Part shown: positions 18,922-28,166 of the stretch, in pieces
Layout: every line of letters begins with the position of its first letter
How positions within the stretch are numbered: the first letter of the stretch is position 1
Source of the DNA: Candidatus Omnitrophota bacterium
GTDB taxonomy: Bacteria > Ratteibacteria > UBA8468 > B48-G9 > DTJG01
NCBI GenBank assembly: GCA_023485205.1
Contig: JAMCZX010000017.1
Span: 1 to 64,000, forward strand
Direction: 5' to 3'
Length of the DNA: 64,000 bases
Notes under the pieces: model-generated
Seen by the model: the letters and a program-made list of their open reading frames with translations, nothing else
Told to the model about the DNA's origin: nothing
Databases searched by the model: none
Position numbers and translations under genes: made by a program

Positions 18922-19494
18922 TTATGAGCAGAGTTTGATGACAATTTCTTCACACATGACAACAATATTTTCAATATCAAATATTTCAGAGATACTTGCG
19001 TCAAAAAGGACTTTGGCATCTGCGGAAAATTCTTCATCTGCAGGATAAAGAATAAAAATCAGGTGAATTTTGGGAAAAACAGAAAATCGGACTGAAAATT
19101 CTGAAATATCAAAAGGTTTTCCATTTAATTTTTTTGCTTTTTCCATGAAATTCAGGGGATGGTCTCCAAATTTTTTAATCAGGGGCTTATAAATCCGGGA
19201 GTGGAGCGCAGGATAATACATTTCTCCGGATGGAATATCTTTAAAACCGATAAAGCCATTCTCTTTTATATATTTTTTGGCTCCAATCAGATAGTGAAGG
19301 ATTAAAATTTTTTCTCTGTTTTTTAGTGTTTCATCTAAAAATTTTATTTCAGGATATTGGATAGAATAAAATGTGTCTAAATAAAAAACCGTAAGGATAT
19401 TTTTCACTTTATCCCATGTTCCACCAATATTTATGGCAATCTGCCCAGGAGAAGATTCTTTTAATTTTTTTAATGCTACTTCAAAGGCATTCAT
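18922..19494 (-). CDS. DUF3786 protein, acs-operon associated
   Basis: A soluble protein of 190 residues. The opening FEVALKKLKESSPGQIAIN and the later IPSGEMYYPALHSRI and FSVFPKIHLIFILYPADEEF fit the DUF3786 family, which is found in anaerobes next to CO dehydrogenase or corrinoid-protein genes. No cofactor motif is visible and the biochemical role is unknown. It is the last gene of the acs operon, 7 bp after acsE, before the terminator. A role in assembly or regulation of the corrinoid protein is a guess from context. Confidence 0.7.
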   Translation of the reverse strand: MNAFEVALKKLKESSPGQIAINIGGTWDKVKNILTVFYLDTFYSIQYPEIKFLDETLKNREKILILHYLIGAKKYIKENGFIGFKDIPSGEMYYPALHSRIYKPLIKKFGDHPLNFMEKAKKLNGKPFDISEFSVRFSVFPKIHLIFILYPADEEFSADAKVLFDASISEIFDIENIVVMCEEIVIKLCS

Positions 19495-19501
19495 CAGAGA
19501 T

Positions 19502-20377
19502 TTATATCTTAAGCCAGGAATGAGAATATAAAGATTTTCCTTTTAATACATTTACGGTCTTTACATAATTTCTTTCCTCTTCTGAAAGGTCATCAATTTT
19601 TATATCCTCTTCCATTGCTTTCCATATCAGGTTTTTTATTGCTTCTTTTTTACCTTTTGACATTTCAATAATTTCTTTATCAAGGCCATCAAGGATTGCT
19701 CCTTCCATGCTATATTTGGAAAGCATTGTAAGATATGTCCTGTTAATCAAGGGTCTTAGTTTTTCAGGGGCGCCATTTGAAACATTTGAAAGTCCGCAGG
19801 TAGAACTAAAATCAGGAAACATATCCTTAAACATCTGCATGAATTCCAACGTTGCAACCACCTGGTCCTGCTGATAGGGAACAGGCAGAACAATCGGGTC
19901 AAATAAAACATTCTGATGTGGGATTTCCATTTCATCTGTTTTTGCTGAAAATGCTGCTGCAAGAGCGCCTCTTTCATTTACATCCCGGGGCATCCCTTCT
20001 TTTCCAATCAGCAACGCAATACACTTACATTTGTATTCTTTCATCAGGGGTAAAAGACTATCCATCTTTTCTTCTGTTGCCTGAATTGAATTTATAATTG
20101 TATTTTCCCCTTCAATTTTCAGCCCGGCTTTTATTGCTTCTATATTGGTTGTATCAATGGATAAAGGAAGATTGCTTACCTCTCTGATTGTTTTTATGAG
20201 CCATTCCATAAGTTGTGCTCCATCTTTTCTGGCGGGTCCAATATTTATATCCAAATAATCAACGCCGTTTTTCTGGCTTTCCATTGCAATTTCCTGAATA
20301 GGTTGTTTTATTTTTTCCTTCATTGCAGACTTCAGGATTTTATTCATTATATTGATGTTCTCACCTATTAATAACAT
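19502..20377 (-). CDS. acsE: 5-methyltetrahydrofolate:corrinoid/iron-sulfur protein methyltransferase
   Basis: Transfers the methyl group from methyl-tetrahydrofolate to Co(I) of the corrinoid protein AcsCD. The 291 residues form a pterin-binding TIM barrel. GENINIMNK at the start, GVDYLDINIGPA, LPLSIDTTN and the asparagine-bearing GLSNVSNGAP are the AcsE/MetH pterin-site motifs. Start: the ATG at 20377 has AGGGGG just upstream; the frame extends to 20422 without a ribosome site. It sits between a repeat element and the DUF3786 gene. Confidence 0.93.
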   Translation of the reverse strand: MLLIGENINIMNKILKSAMKEKIKQPIQEIAMESQKNGVDYLDINIGPARKDGAQLMEWLIKTIREVSNLPLSIDTTNIEAIKAGLKIEGENTIINSIQATEEKMDSLLPLMKEYKCKCIALLIGKEGMPRDVNERGALAAAFSAKTDEMEIPHQNVLFDPIVLPVPYQQDQVVATLEFMQMFKDMFPDFSSTCGLSNVSNGAPEKLRPLINRTYLTMLSKYSMEGAILDGLDKEIIEMSKGKKEAIKNLIWKAMEEDIKIDDLSEEERNYVKTVNVLKGKSLYSHSWLKI

Positions 20378-20429
20378 TTTATCCCCCTGAAATTCCGGCC
20401 TGAGAATATTTATAATATTCAATGAAAGA

Positions 20430-20557
20430 GATAAGTTATGGATTGCTCTTTATATCTTTATAAAGATAAATGCTTCAAATAAAGATTTAAAGACAATCCA
20501 AACTTACTTCAGACGTCGTTCACTAAGAATTTACAATTCTTCTTATGTCAGAATTTC
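20430..20557. repeat. Intergenic inverted-repeat element (copy 3)
   Basis: GATAAGTTATGGATTGCTCT (from 20430) pairs with AAAGACAATCCAAACTTAC (20489-20507). Then come the M2-like ACGTCGTTCACTAAGAATTT and the outer arm TTCTTATGTCAGAATTTC (20540-20557), matching the outer arm of the copy at 17271. The left outer arm is missing, probably lost towards acsE. It separates acsC from acsE. Confidence 0.8.
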
Positions 20558-20558
20558 A

Positions 20559-21899
20559 TTAATGTGCTGTTGATAAAGTTTTTAAAAATGCAGGCAGATG
20601 TGCTGCTTCCCTTGGGCCCAGGACTATTTTCCATCCCGGCAGTTCCTCTTCAAGTTCTCCGGCAATCTGTGCAACCATACCGGGCAATATTAACGTTCTG
20701 TTTGAAGTTTTTTCCTCAATCTTTGATTTTTTTACAAGAGTGGCAATCGTCTCAGCATTAAATTTGTCTGCCGCCCATGCAGTTAAAACAGATAAACCTT
20801 CTGCATCCTGGATTAGTAAATGTATACCGGTTCTTGCATTTTCAATCTCACCGGAAACGATAAAATAAGTAAGTGAAAAATTAGTAGTTACAAGAACAGG
20901 GGAATTTGAGTCAGGTTTTCCAACTTCATATATTCCTTCAGGGGTCGCCATTGGTTTCTGGGGGTCCGTAAATATGTTGAGCCTTTCAAGAAAAAGAGGG
21001 AAAAGAGATTCCCCCCTTAACGAGGAAAGTAGAACAATACTCCCGTATTTTGCAATAAAAGTTCCTGCATATACAGTTTCCTTAAGCGGGTCTTTTGTCA
21101 TAAATGCAGGAATAGTAAGAACCGGGTATCCGATCTCTTTTATCTTTCCAAGAATTGCACCCCTCCTGATTAATACCATGTTTTTATATACTTCATTTAT
21201 TGTACCTTCAGGATAAAGAATAATGTTTTCTACACCCATGGCAGTAATTTTTCTTGAAACGTCTGCTAATTCCTCAATGGTTTTTCCTTTTACCACGACA
21301 GGCACAGAAAACTGTTTTGCAATATTCCCCATTTCCGAATAGTTATTTGTATCTGCATAAAAAATTATTGGATTGTTCTCTTTACATAATGGTATTGCCT
21401 CTTTTAGAAGAGATGCATTTTGACTCATAAGAATCAGGGATTTATTCGTTGGACAGGCTTTTTTTACAATCTCAATGAATTTCCCCACACCTTCATCTTT
21501 TATGGCAATCGTATTGGGTTTAAGTGTAACCCCTACCCTGTCATAGGTAAGGTCCATTATGTTTTTGAATGATGCATCTATCTCCTCATCAGGCATGGAC
21601 TCATTGATTATAAAACCAATGGCAGATGGATTGTAAAAGGTTTTTTCATGCCTGAACATAACCGTCTCACCGCCAATATTAATCTTTTCATTCTCTCTGC
21701 CAATGCTTATTATTTTCATTGGAGGCGCTGCATCCTGTAATAATTGTGTTTGGGCTTCCTTTGAAACGTGCGGACATTTTTTGATGTCCTCTTTTCCCAT
21801 TGCTATCTGCATGGCGAATGCAAGACACGTGGGAAATCCACATTCCTTGCAATTGGTTTTTGGTAATAGTTTAAAAATATCAAGTGGTTTTAAAGCCAT
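20559..21899 (-). CDS. acsC: Corrinoid/iron-sulfur protein large subunit
   Basis: The gamma subunit of the CFeSP that carries the methyl group on cobalt to acetyl-CoA synthase. It has 446 residues. The N-terminal cysteines C17, C20, C25 and C42 (CKECGFPTC...KKCPH) bind the [4Fe-4S] cluster that reactivates Co(II). A TIM barrel and the C-terminal B12-binding Rossmann domain (NFSLTYFIVSGEIE, ILPGMVAQIAGELEE) follow. Start: ATG 21899, since GGAAGGAG directly precedes it; the upstream in-frame ATG at 21920 overlaps that site. It is separated from acsB by a repeat element. Confidence 0.95.
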   Translation of the reverse strand: MALKPLDIFKLLPKTNCKECGFPTCLAFAMQIAMGKEDIKKCPHVSKEAQTQLLQDAAPPMKIISIGRENEKINIGGETVMFRHEKTFYNPSAIGFIINESMPDEEIDASFKNIMDLTYDRVGVTLKPNTIAIKDEGVGKFIEIVKKACPTNKSLILMSQNASLLKEAIPLCKENNPIIFYADTNNYSEMGNIAKQFSVPVVVKGKTIEELADVSRKITAMGVENIILYPEGTINEVYKNMVLIRRGAILGKIKEIGYPVLTIPAFMTKDPLKETVYAGTFIAKYGSIVLLSSLRGESLFPLFLERLNIFTDPQKPMATPEGIYEVGKPDSNSPVLVTTNFSLTYFIVSGEIENARTGIHLLIQDAEGLSVLTAWAADKFNAETIATLVKKSKIEEKTSNRTLILPGMVAQIAGELEEELPGWKIVLGPREAAHLPAFLKTLSTAH

Positions 21900-21927
21900 T
21901 TTCTTCTCCTTCCTATCCAAAGTTAGT

Positions 21928-22005
21928 AATAAGTTCTGCTTTCTCTTTACTGCTTTATAACTACCAATACTTCAAATAAAGCCGTAAAGAAAAGCCAAAC
22001 TTATT
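21928..22005. repeat. Intergenic inverted-repeat element (copy 4)
   Basis: A 78-bp element whose two halves pair almost completely: AATAAGTTCTGCTTTCTCTT (from 21928) against AAGAAAAGCCAAACTTATT (ending 22005), continuing inwards to TGCTTTA / TAAAGCC. The arm sequence differs from copies 2 and 3 at matching positions on both sides, so base-pairing is kept by compensatory change. It lies between acsB and acsC. Confidence 0.8.
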
Positions 22006-22014
22006 TTTCCCATT

Positions 22015-24219
22015 TTACATAATGGGATCCATACTTAAAGCAGGATGTTTTTTCTCCTGTAAGAAAGGAAGAATCTCCTCTTCCGTGGAACCGATTGTTT
22101 CATCAGCAATCATATCTACTAAATCCGGTATCCCCATATCCTGTGCTCTTTTTTGAAGCCGCTCCATTATCTCTTCTTTTAACATTTTTGGCATCCATAC
22201 AAGCCGCTTCAGTCCATCCTCTGCATACAGGAATTTTGGTTGTGTAATGTTAAACTTTGCATGACCTAAAAAGCCAGGGGTTTGTTTTCCCCCGCCTATT
22301 GTCCCTGCAAGGGTGGAAAATTTCATCCCGCATGGGGTCTCTCCTTTAAATTCCCTGTTTACGGTCATGATACCGTTGCACAGGGGAAGAACCACTGCTA
22401 TACATTCACAGCACCCGCACGTTGTCATAGGGTCTACCATCAAACTGTAAATGCTGATATTTTCAACCGCGCCCTTACTTGCAGTATCTATAAATTTATT
22501 ACAGCCCTCCCATTTTCCATATTTTGCATCAATGACAGCACCCTTTTTTATGGGCTGATTTGGACCCTGGGGATTTATTTTGTGTGATGCCCTGCCATCA
22601 AGCCATGAAACTGCTCCACACAGCCCGGTTCTTTCCGGCGTTACGATACACACGTGGGATGGGGCAAACGACTGGCAAAGCGTGCAGGAGTAATACGTAT
22701 CAATGTCTTCATCCTTCATATCTGCCAATCTTTCATCCCTTATTGCCCATGTTTTTCTTGCTTTCTCAAGAATTTCCCTGACCTTTTCCTCTTCTGTATA
22801 TATTTTTACCTGGACCTTGTCAATAATGCTTGAAAAATCCTCATGAAACTTTCCCTGGATGGCAACGCCGAGATGTTTTAACTGTAATCCTTTTTCTTTT
22901 GCTTTTTGGGATAATCTTATCCAGATAATGTCTCTCTGACCAATATGCATTGCTCCATTTACATAGTTGACGTAATCATGTATACGTCTTTCAAGAATAG
23001 GTTCAAAATCCTCCTGCATTTCTCTTCCTGCAACCTCTGCAACGATACCAAACGGGACCAAACTTCCCTCAGGAAGAACGTCTACGTCAGGGCCAATAAC
23101 CTCAACCTTTCCATCTTCAACCTCATTAAGCGGCTTTGAAGTCGTCCATTCAAATGCCGGCGTTTTTGTCCCGCCCGCCTCCACGTATATGTCTTCCTTT
23201 CTTATTCTTTCACCTTCAAAAGCAGGGCCAAAAGGAACAGGAAGAGGAATTTTGACGACGGATACTTTTAATCCTCTCACCTCAACTGCTTTTGCTACGA
23301 GCCGGTCATAAGGAATACCTGAAACAACGTGTTCATAAGTGCAAACCCCTGTAGGAAGTATCTGCGGAATATGGGTATCCGCTATTGTTGGAAATCCAAA
23401 ATTTATGGCTCCTGCTGCAGTGGCATACCACTGCTCATCAACATGTCCAAGAGCAAGAACGAATGCAAATATTCTATCCTTGTTATATATAAGTATTCTC
23501 CTGTAATCCCCTGCCTCAATTCCTCCAAAACTCATTGCCGCCCTTACTGCAAAACCAAGTGAAAAAACAGCCTCGTATATATCAGGACCAAAAGGAACTA
23601 ATCTTACAGGCCAGCCAACCTGAACGTTTGCTTTTTTCAACTGCTCTGAAAATCTTTCTCCATTATGTGATGCGCACATAAAAACGTAAAGATTTTTTTC
23701 CTGCAGCTCCTGGGCGATTCTTGCTGCGGTTTTCTCGTCAGGGGCAGAGCCTGCTATAGCGGCAAATCCCGGTGCGGTTCCATCAACAAATTCTATGCCT
23801 CTTTTTCTCAAAATAATGTCATTTGCTGCTCCAAGCCATAATTTCTCATCTGTCGGGTCCTCTTCAGATAAATAAAAACCCGGCTCATTCAGATATTTTA
23901 CAGCCTCATACATCTCTTCAGCAAACAACGTTGCCATCCCGGCATCAAGTGTTGGGCCAAGATATGGAAGATGATAATTACGGGAAACAGGTTCCGGTAT
24001 GATTTTTTTACATATTTTAAACACTTTTTCCATATCCGCTAAATTTTTTACGGGTATGCCAAGAATACCATAAATTACAGGCAGGTAATACGCGGTTTCA
24101 GGAAATCCCACCTCCTGCTTACCGCCATATTTGTCCATTGCCTGTTTCCAGTATTTCTCAGACATATCAAGAATCTTATGTGCTCCATTGATTGCAGCAG
24201 AAGCAATTATTTTAGACAT
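22015..24219 (-). CDS. acsB: Acetyl-CoA synthase (CODH/ACS alpha subunit)
   Basis: Condenses CO, the CFeSP methyl group and CoA to acetyl-CoA at the nickel A-cluster. The 734 residues match the Moorella enzyme in length, so the N-terminal CODH-contact domain is present, unlike the shorter archaeal CdhC. The [4Fe-4S] ligands are C512, C515, C524 and C534 (SCTLCQSFAPSHVC...GLCG) and the distal nickel site is C601-G602-C603 in TTCGCCECIAV. All key residues are intact. It follows acsA by 33 bp. Confidence 0.96.
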   Translation of the reverse strand: MSKIIASAAINGAHKILDMSEKYWKQAMDKYGGKQEVGFPETAYYLPVIYGILGIPVKNLADMEKVFKICKKIIPEPVSRNYHLPYLGPTLDAGMATLFAEEMYEAVKYLNEPGFYLSEEDPTDEKLWLGAANDIILRKRGIEFVDGTAPGFAAIAGSAPDEKTAARIAQELQEKNLYVFMCASHNGERFSEQLKKANVQVGWPVRLVPFGPDIYEAVFSLGFAVRAAMSFGGIEAGDYRRILIYNKDRIFAFVLALGHVDEQWYATAAGAINFGFPTIADTHIPQILPTGVCTYEHVVSGIPYDRLVAKAVEVRGLKVSVVKIPLPVPFGPAFEGERIRKEDIYVEAGGTKTPAFEWTTSKPLNEVEDGKVEVIGPDVDVLPEGSLVPFGIVAEVAGREMQEDFEPILERRIHDYVNYVNGAMHIGQRDIIWIRLSQKAKEKGLQLKHLGVAIQGKFHEDFSSIIDKVQVKIYTEEEKVREILEKARKTWAIRDERLADMKDEDIDTYYSCTLCQSFAPSHVCIVTPERTGLCGAVSWLDGRASHKINPQGPNQPIKKGAVIDAKYGKWEGCNKFIDTASKGAVENISIYSLMVDPMTTCGCCECIAVVLPLCNGIMTVNREFKGETPCGMKFSTLAGTIGGGKQTPGFLGHAKFNITQPKFLYAEDGLKRLVWMPKMLKEEIMERLQKRAQDMGIPDLVDMIADETIGSTEEEILPFLQEKKHPALSMDPIM

Positions 24220-24252
24220 AGTAATTTCATCTCCTTAACATCATTATTGGTA

Positions 24253-26178
24253 TTATTCTAATTCCCTTCTCATAGCCATATCATACAAAACTCTTTCTCT
24301 TGCCTTGTCAATTCCGAGTTTTTTCCTTTTTTCATCAATGTGGTCTATCATTAATTTTGCCATTTTAACAGGGTCTGGCTCAAAAGCCCATTTCCCGCCT
24401 AATTCATTTTCAATGCCTTCAAATAAATATTTTGTCAGGTTCTTACTTCCAAGTGTAGGCCAGGTAACTCCAAAAACCGTAAAAACCCCGGATGCCACAA
24501 AATACTGGCCAATGGCAATCGCTTTTTCACTCATCCATTCAGGAGCAGCACCAGCAGCAGGAAGTTCAGAAATATCATCTCCAAGCCCGCCTTCTTTTAC
24601 CATTGCCGTTGCCGCTATAAGAATCCTTGAATTATCAACACATGAACCGAGATGTAAAACAGGAGGAATCCCTACAGCCTCGCAAACCTCCCTTAAACCG
24701 GGACCGCAATAGTCAAGTCCTTTCACAGGGTCCATCAATCCCGCCTTTGCAGTTGCTATTGCAGAGCAGCCTGTTTGTAAAACAAGCACGTCGTTTTTTA
24801 TAAGTTCCTTGACAAGAGTTAAATGATTTTCATCAGTTGTAATCTTGGGATTGTTACATCCAACGACTCCTGCAACACCCCGTATTTTCCCGTTAATGAT
24901 ATTATCATTCAATGGCCTGTATGATGCGCGGAATAGCCCTCCAAGGATATAGCTTATAGTCTCATGAGAAAATCCCGCAACAAGACTAACCTCTTCCTTT
25001 GGGATTGATACCTTTTCTTTTTTTCTGTTCTCAAAGTTTTCAATAGCCATATCCACAAGTTCTTTTGCTTTTTCAAGGGCATTTTCCTCGGTAAACTCTA
25101 CATGGGTTGCACCAGGCAGTTTTGCCTTGGGGGACGTTGTTATAATCTTTGTGTGGAAACAGGAAGCTACCATTGGAAGGGACTGCATAATACACTGGAT
25201 ATCCACAGTCATTATCTCAACCGCACCTGTTGTTATTGCCATTTCCTGGTTTAAGAAATTTCCAAGAATAGGGATACCATGTCTCATAAGAACCTCATTT
25301 GCAGTGCAGCATATACCACCGAGATTTATTCCTTTTGCCCCTTTTTGCCGGGCTTTATCAACAAATTCCGGCATATCAACAACAATTGCGAGCATTTCTG
25401 AAAGTAGCGGTTCATGCCCATGAACCACAATGTTTACGTATTCTTTGTCAAGAACACCAAGGTTGACTTTTCCCACCAGGGGCTGAGGGGTTCCAAAAAT
25501 AATATCCTGCAGTTCAGTAGCAATCATGGAGCCGCCCCATCCGTCAGAAAGAGAACATCTTGATGCCTGTCCCATTAAATGCTTATACTCCTGGTCTGTC
25601 CCCATAACTGTTCTTTCTATTGATTCTGAGATTTCCCGGTCAACTCCCCTTGGTTCTACTTTATATTTTTTCCATAGATTCTGTCTTTTTGCCGGCGCCA
25701 TTTTTAAAAAAGTCAGCCTACCTTCCTGCTGACCAAATTCAGACAGGGCTTTTTCTCCGAGTTCAAGGGCAATGTCTTCCGTTTTTTTGCCTGAAGTCTC
25801 TATTCCAAAAATTTTGCATAATTTGATTAGTTTATATGTATCCTTGATTTGATATCCCGGAGCCTCATTTTTGGCAATCTTTATGAGTGCTTCTGCAACT
25901 GACCTGCCATGCCCTGAATGTGCAGAAGAACCTGCCGCCACCATTCTTAAAAAATGACGGGCAGCGATTGTATCGGCATCTGCCCCACAAACTCCATATT
26001 GAAACTTACCTCCAGACCCAAATGGAGCTATTCTGCAAGGACCCATTGCACAAAAACGACAACAAAGTCCAAGCTGCCCGAATTTACACTGTGGCTGTTG
26101 CTTTTCAAGCCGTTCCCATACAAGTTCAAATCTTTCTCCTGATTTCATCGTATCCACCTGCTTTTGTTCTGTAGACAT
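24253..26178 (-). CDS. acsA: Carbon monoxide dehydrogenase (CODH/ACS beta subunit)
   Basis: Reduces CO2 to CO at the Ni-Fe-S C-cluster. The 641 residues are the usual size for the bacterial homodimeric CODH. The N-terminus has the D- and B-cluster cysteines (C31, C39, C40, C43, C48 in CKFGQLGLCCRFCAMGPC). C-cluster motifs include NLGGICCTANEVL, GVVGCNNPK, LQTGCSAIATAKAG and HLGSCVDNSR. Its place between acsD and acsB argues for the ACS-bound enzyme rather than a free CooS. It starts 1 bp after the acsD stop on the opposite side of a tight junction. Confidence 0.96.
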   Translation of the reverse strand: MSTEQKQVDTMKSGERFELVWERLEKQQPQCKFGQLGLCCRFCAMGPCRIAPFGSGGKFQYGVCGADADTIAARHFLRMVAAGSSAHSGHGRSVAEALIKIAKNEAPGYQIKDTYKLIKLCKIFGIETSGKKTEDIALELGEKALSEFGQQEGRLTFLKMAPAKRQNLWKKYKVEPRGVDREISESIERTVMGTDQEYKHLMGQASRCSLSDGWGGSMIATELQDIIFGTPQPLVGKVNLGVLDKEYVNIVVHGHEPLLSEMLAIVVDMPEFVDKARQKGAKGINLGGICCTANEVLMRHGIPILGNFLNQEMAITTGAVEIMTVDIQCIMQSLPMVASCFHTKIITTSPKAKLPGATHVEFTEENALEKAKELVDMAIENFENRKKEKVSIPKEEVSLVAGFSHETISYILGGLFRASYRPLNDNIINGKIRGVAGVVGCNNPKITTDENHLTLVKELIKNDVLVLQTGCSAIATAKAGLMDPVKGLDYCGPGLREVCEAVGIPPVLHLGSCVDNSRILIAATAMVKEGGLGDDISELPAAGAAPEWMSEKAIAIGQYFVASGVFTVFGVTWPTLGSKNLTKYLFEGIENELGGKWAFEPDPVKMAKLMIDHIDEKRKKLGIDKARERVLYDMAMRRELE

Positions 26179-26179
26179 T

Positions 26180-27130
26180 TTATTTACCCTCCATTATTTC
26201 TTCTATTATTCCATCCATTAACTGCACCGCTTTTGGATGTCGCATAACAAGTATGTCGGCTCCTGCTGAAGCAAGAAGAACCGCAGTAAGCGCCTCCATC
26301 AAGATACCTCTTTCCTCCTGTTTACCCATTCCGGGGAATTCATCAGAGGAAAGACCTGCCTCTTTTGTTTTCCATGTTTCCCTTCCAACATAGCATATCA
26401 TAGGAAAAGCAAGTTTATCATCCTGCTGGATAAGTCCCGCGATTCTATCTCTTTCCATCACAGAATACGTATATTCAATCCCGTAGCCAAGCCCTCCTGT
26501 TGTCGGGTCCATGATAATCTTGTTTTCGGGTACTCCAAGTTCAAGAAGAAGAATGTTTAATTGTTTTGCAAGATTTACGTCAACCGGAGAGGAAGCAAGT
26601 ATAACCTGTTTATAGGCAATACCTGCTGCACCGAGTTGTTTATAGTTTTTATCAATGACAGGACCTATTCCCACGTTTTTCCCGTCACAAACCTCTGCAA
26701 TGAGTTTTAAGGTTTCCGTATCCTTTTCAGGGTTATCACAACCCCAGAATAGAAGAGGAACGTCCACCTCTTTTATGAGATTTTCAACAATTTTGGCAAT
26801 ATCTGAAGCAGACCTGTTCATTCCGATGGGGTCTATGCTTGTGAGAGATATTGTGAGAAGTTTTGCAGAATATTCCTCCACACACTTTTTAGCCCAGCGG
26901 ACAGGGTCATTTAAAACAGACTGGAAAGGTTTTTTGCATACATCAGGCCATTCTTCAGGTGCAGAGTCCATAACTTCATAAGAGATTAAAGGCGGATGAG
27001 AAATTGGGCATTCAAACGTGTGAAAATTAAAACAGGTTTGTCCCCCGATTGTAACTGCCTTATTCCCTGTTCCGATTGTTACTTCCCTGATTTTACCCGT
27101 ATAATTAACCGATGGTATTTTAACTTCCAT
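26180..27130 (-). CDS. acsD: Corrinoid/iron-sulfur protein small subunit
   Basis: The beta (delta) subunit of the CFeSP, a TIM barrel that pairs with AcsC and caps the corrinoid. It has 316 residues. FHTFECPISHPPLISYEVMD, IMDPTTGGLGYGIEYTYSVMERDRI (in part) and LRHP-type ending VMRHPKAVQLM are family features. Start: ATG 27130 with GGAG just upstream; an in-frame ATG at 27142 overlaps that ribosome site. The same arrangement, with GGAGAAGAAAATG around the true start, is seen at acsC. Confidence 0.94.
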   Translation of the reverse strand: MEVKIPSVNYTGKIREVTIGTGNKAVTIGGQTCFNFHTFECPISHPPLISYEVMDSAPEEWPDVCKKPFQSVLNDPVRWAKKCVEEYSAKLLTISLTSIDPIGMNRSASDIAKIVENLIKEVDVPLLFWGCDNPEKDTETLKLIAEVCDGKNVGIGPVIDKNYKQLGAAGIAYKQVILASSPVDVNLAKQLNILLLELGVPENKIIMDPTTGGLGYGIEYTYSVMERDRIAGLIQQDDKLAFPMICYVGRETWKTKEAGLSSDEFPGMGKQEERGILMEALTAVLLASAGADILVMRHPKAVQLMDGIIEEIMEGK

Positions 27131-27153
27131 TTTCTTCTCCATGTTTGAGAGTA

Positions 27154-27330
27154 TTATGCCTCTGTTTTTCTTTTTTCACTTCCATATCCTTCTCCAAACC
27201 AGTATCTTTCAGCATTCTTCAAAAATTTATCCATTTCTTCCTTCCCCTCTATTTTTTGAAGCCATTGCAATGGTTTTTGTGGTTTTCCCTGCTGATACGT
27301 TTCTCCAAGAATTTTTTCTTTTTCTTCCAT
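27154..27330 (-). CDS. Hidden 58-residue protein coupled to cooC in the acs operon
   Basis: A short gene between cooC and acsD. The cooC stop and this start overlap as TAATG, and GGAGG lies 5 nt upstream of the ATG, so translation is almost certainly real and coupled. The product begins MEEKEKILGETYQQGKPQKP, is strongly charged and lysine-rich, has aromatic residues in ERYWFGEGYG and ends SEKRKTEA. It has no Cys, signal peptide or membrane segment. I recognise no family. Position suggests a small assembly or adaptor protein for CODH/ACS or the CFeSP, but nothing in the sequence proves this. Confidence 0.75.
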   Translation of the reverse strand: MEEKEKILGETYQQGKPQKPLQWLQKIEGKEEMDKFLKNAERYWFGEGYGSEKRKTEA

Positions 27331-28085
27331 TACGCCTCCATCTTTTTTATTATTTTTTCTATGTCTTTCAGAAAGGAAGGCTCATTCTCCCAGAAGCAGG
27401 TTCCTTTTATTTCTGATTCTCTTATTTTTTCATAATATGGTATGGTACCAAGAATTTGAAATTTATCAAGATTACTGTCTAAAAATTCTTTTTCTTTTTC
27501 CCCCCTGACCATATTTTCAATGATACCTATGTTTTTTATTTTCACTTCTTTTGCAAGTTTATTGATTTTCAGTGCGGTATCAACGGATTTTTGCCCCGGC
27601 TCAGTTACTACAATAAGCCAGTCCATACCGGCAACCGTCCCTCTCCCAAGATGTTCAATACCCGCCTCCATATCAAGGATTACAACGTCATCTCTTGCAA
27701 ATATAATATGCCTGAGAAATGCTTTCAGAAAAGTATTTTCCGGGCACATACATCCCAACCCGGCTCCTTTCACGGTTCCCATGATTCCAAACAGGATATT
27801 CCCGCTTCTAAGAAAAAATTTTTCAGGAACGTCATCAACCTTTGGATTCATTTTAAATATTAAGGAGGGATTTTCAGTATCTACACCTGTTCTTTCATAA
27901 ATAAGCGATTTCATTTCAGAAAGAGGAGTGATTTCCCCTTTTATTCCCAATGTAATCTGCAAATTCGTATCAGGGTCTGCATCAATAACAATTACTCTTT
28001 TCCCTTTTTGTGAAAAGTAGGTTGCGAACCCTGCTGAAAGTGTTGTTTTACCTGTTCCACCCTTCCCTGATAAAGCTATTTTCAT
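27330..28085 (-). CDS. cooC: CODH nickel-insertion ATPase CooC/AcsF
   Basis: A MinD/SIMIBI-class ATPase that matures the nickel cluster of CODH or ACS. It has 251 residues. The deviant Walker A GKGGTGKTT (8-16), the switch DADPDTN (35-41) and the metal-binding C112-x-C114 (GCMCPEN) that forms the nickel/zinc site at the dimer interface are all present. It is the first gene of the acs operon. The ATG lies 8 nt after a perfect TATAAT and has no ribosome site, so it is probably translated from a leaderless mRNA. Confidence 0.93.
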   Translation of the reverse strand: MKIALSGKGGTGKTTLSAGFATYFSQKGKRVIVIDADPDTNLQITLGIKGEITPLSEMKSLIYERTGVDTENPSLIFKMNPKVDDVPEKFFLRSGNILFGIMGTVKGAGLGCMCPENTFLKAFLRHIIFARDDVVILDMEAGIEHLGRGTVAGMDWLIVVTEPGQKSVDTALKINKLAKEVKIKNIGIIENMVRGEKEKEFLDSNLDKFQILGTIPYYEKIRESEIKGTCFWENEPSFLKDIEKIIKKMEA

Positions 28086-28093
28086 ATATTGTT

Positions 28094-28122
28094 ATTATAT
28101 CAAAAACTTATAATTATGTCAA
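28094..28122 (-). promoter_or_regulatory. Consensus sigma-70 promoter of the acs operon
   Basis: On the minus strand TTGACA (28117-28122) and TATAAT (28094-28099) are both perfect with an ideal 17-bp spacer. Transcription should start at or within a few nt of the cooC ATG (28085). Such a promoter implies strong, largely constitutive expression of the CODH/ACS genes. Confidence 0.85.
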
Positions 28123-28140
28123 AAAAAATTACTAAAATTT

Positions 28141-28166
28141 GCCATAAAATTGTAAAATTTTATGGC
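28141..28166 (-). terminator. Hairpin after gmhB, probable terminator
   Basis: GCCATAAAATT and AATTTTATGGC pair perfectly (11 bp, 4-nt loop) immediately after the gmhB stop. On the minus strand it is followed by AAATTTTAGTAATTTTTTTT, a broken T-tract. It separates the rpsI-gmhB transcript from the acs promoter. Confidence 0.6.
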
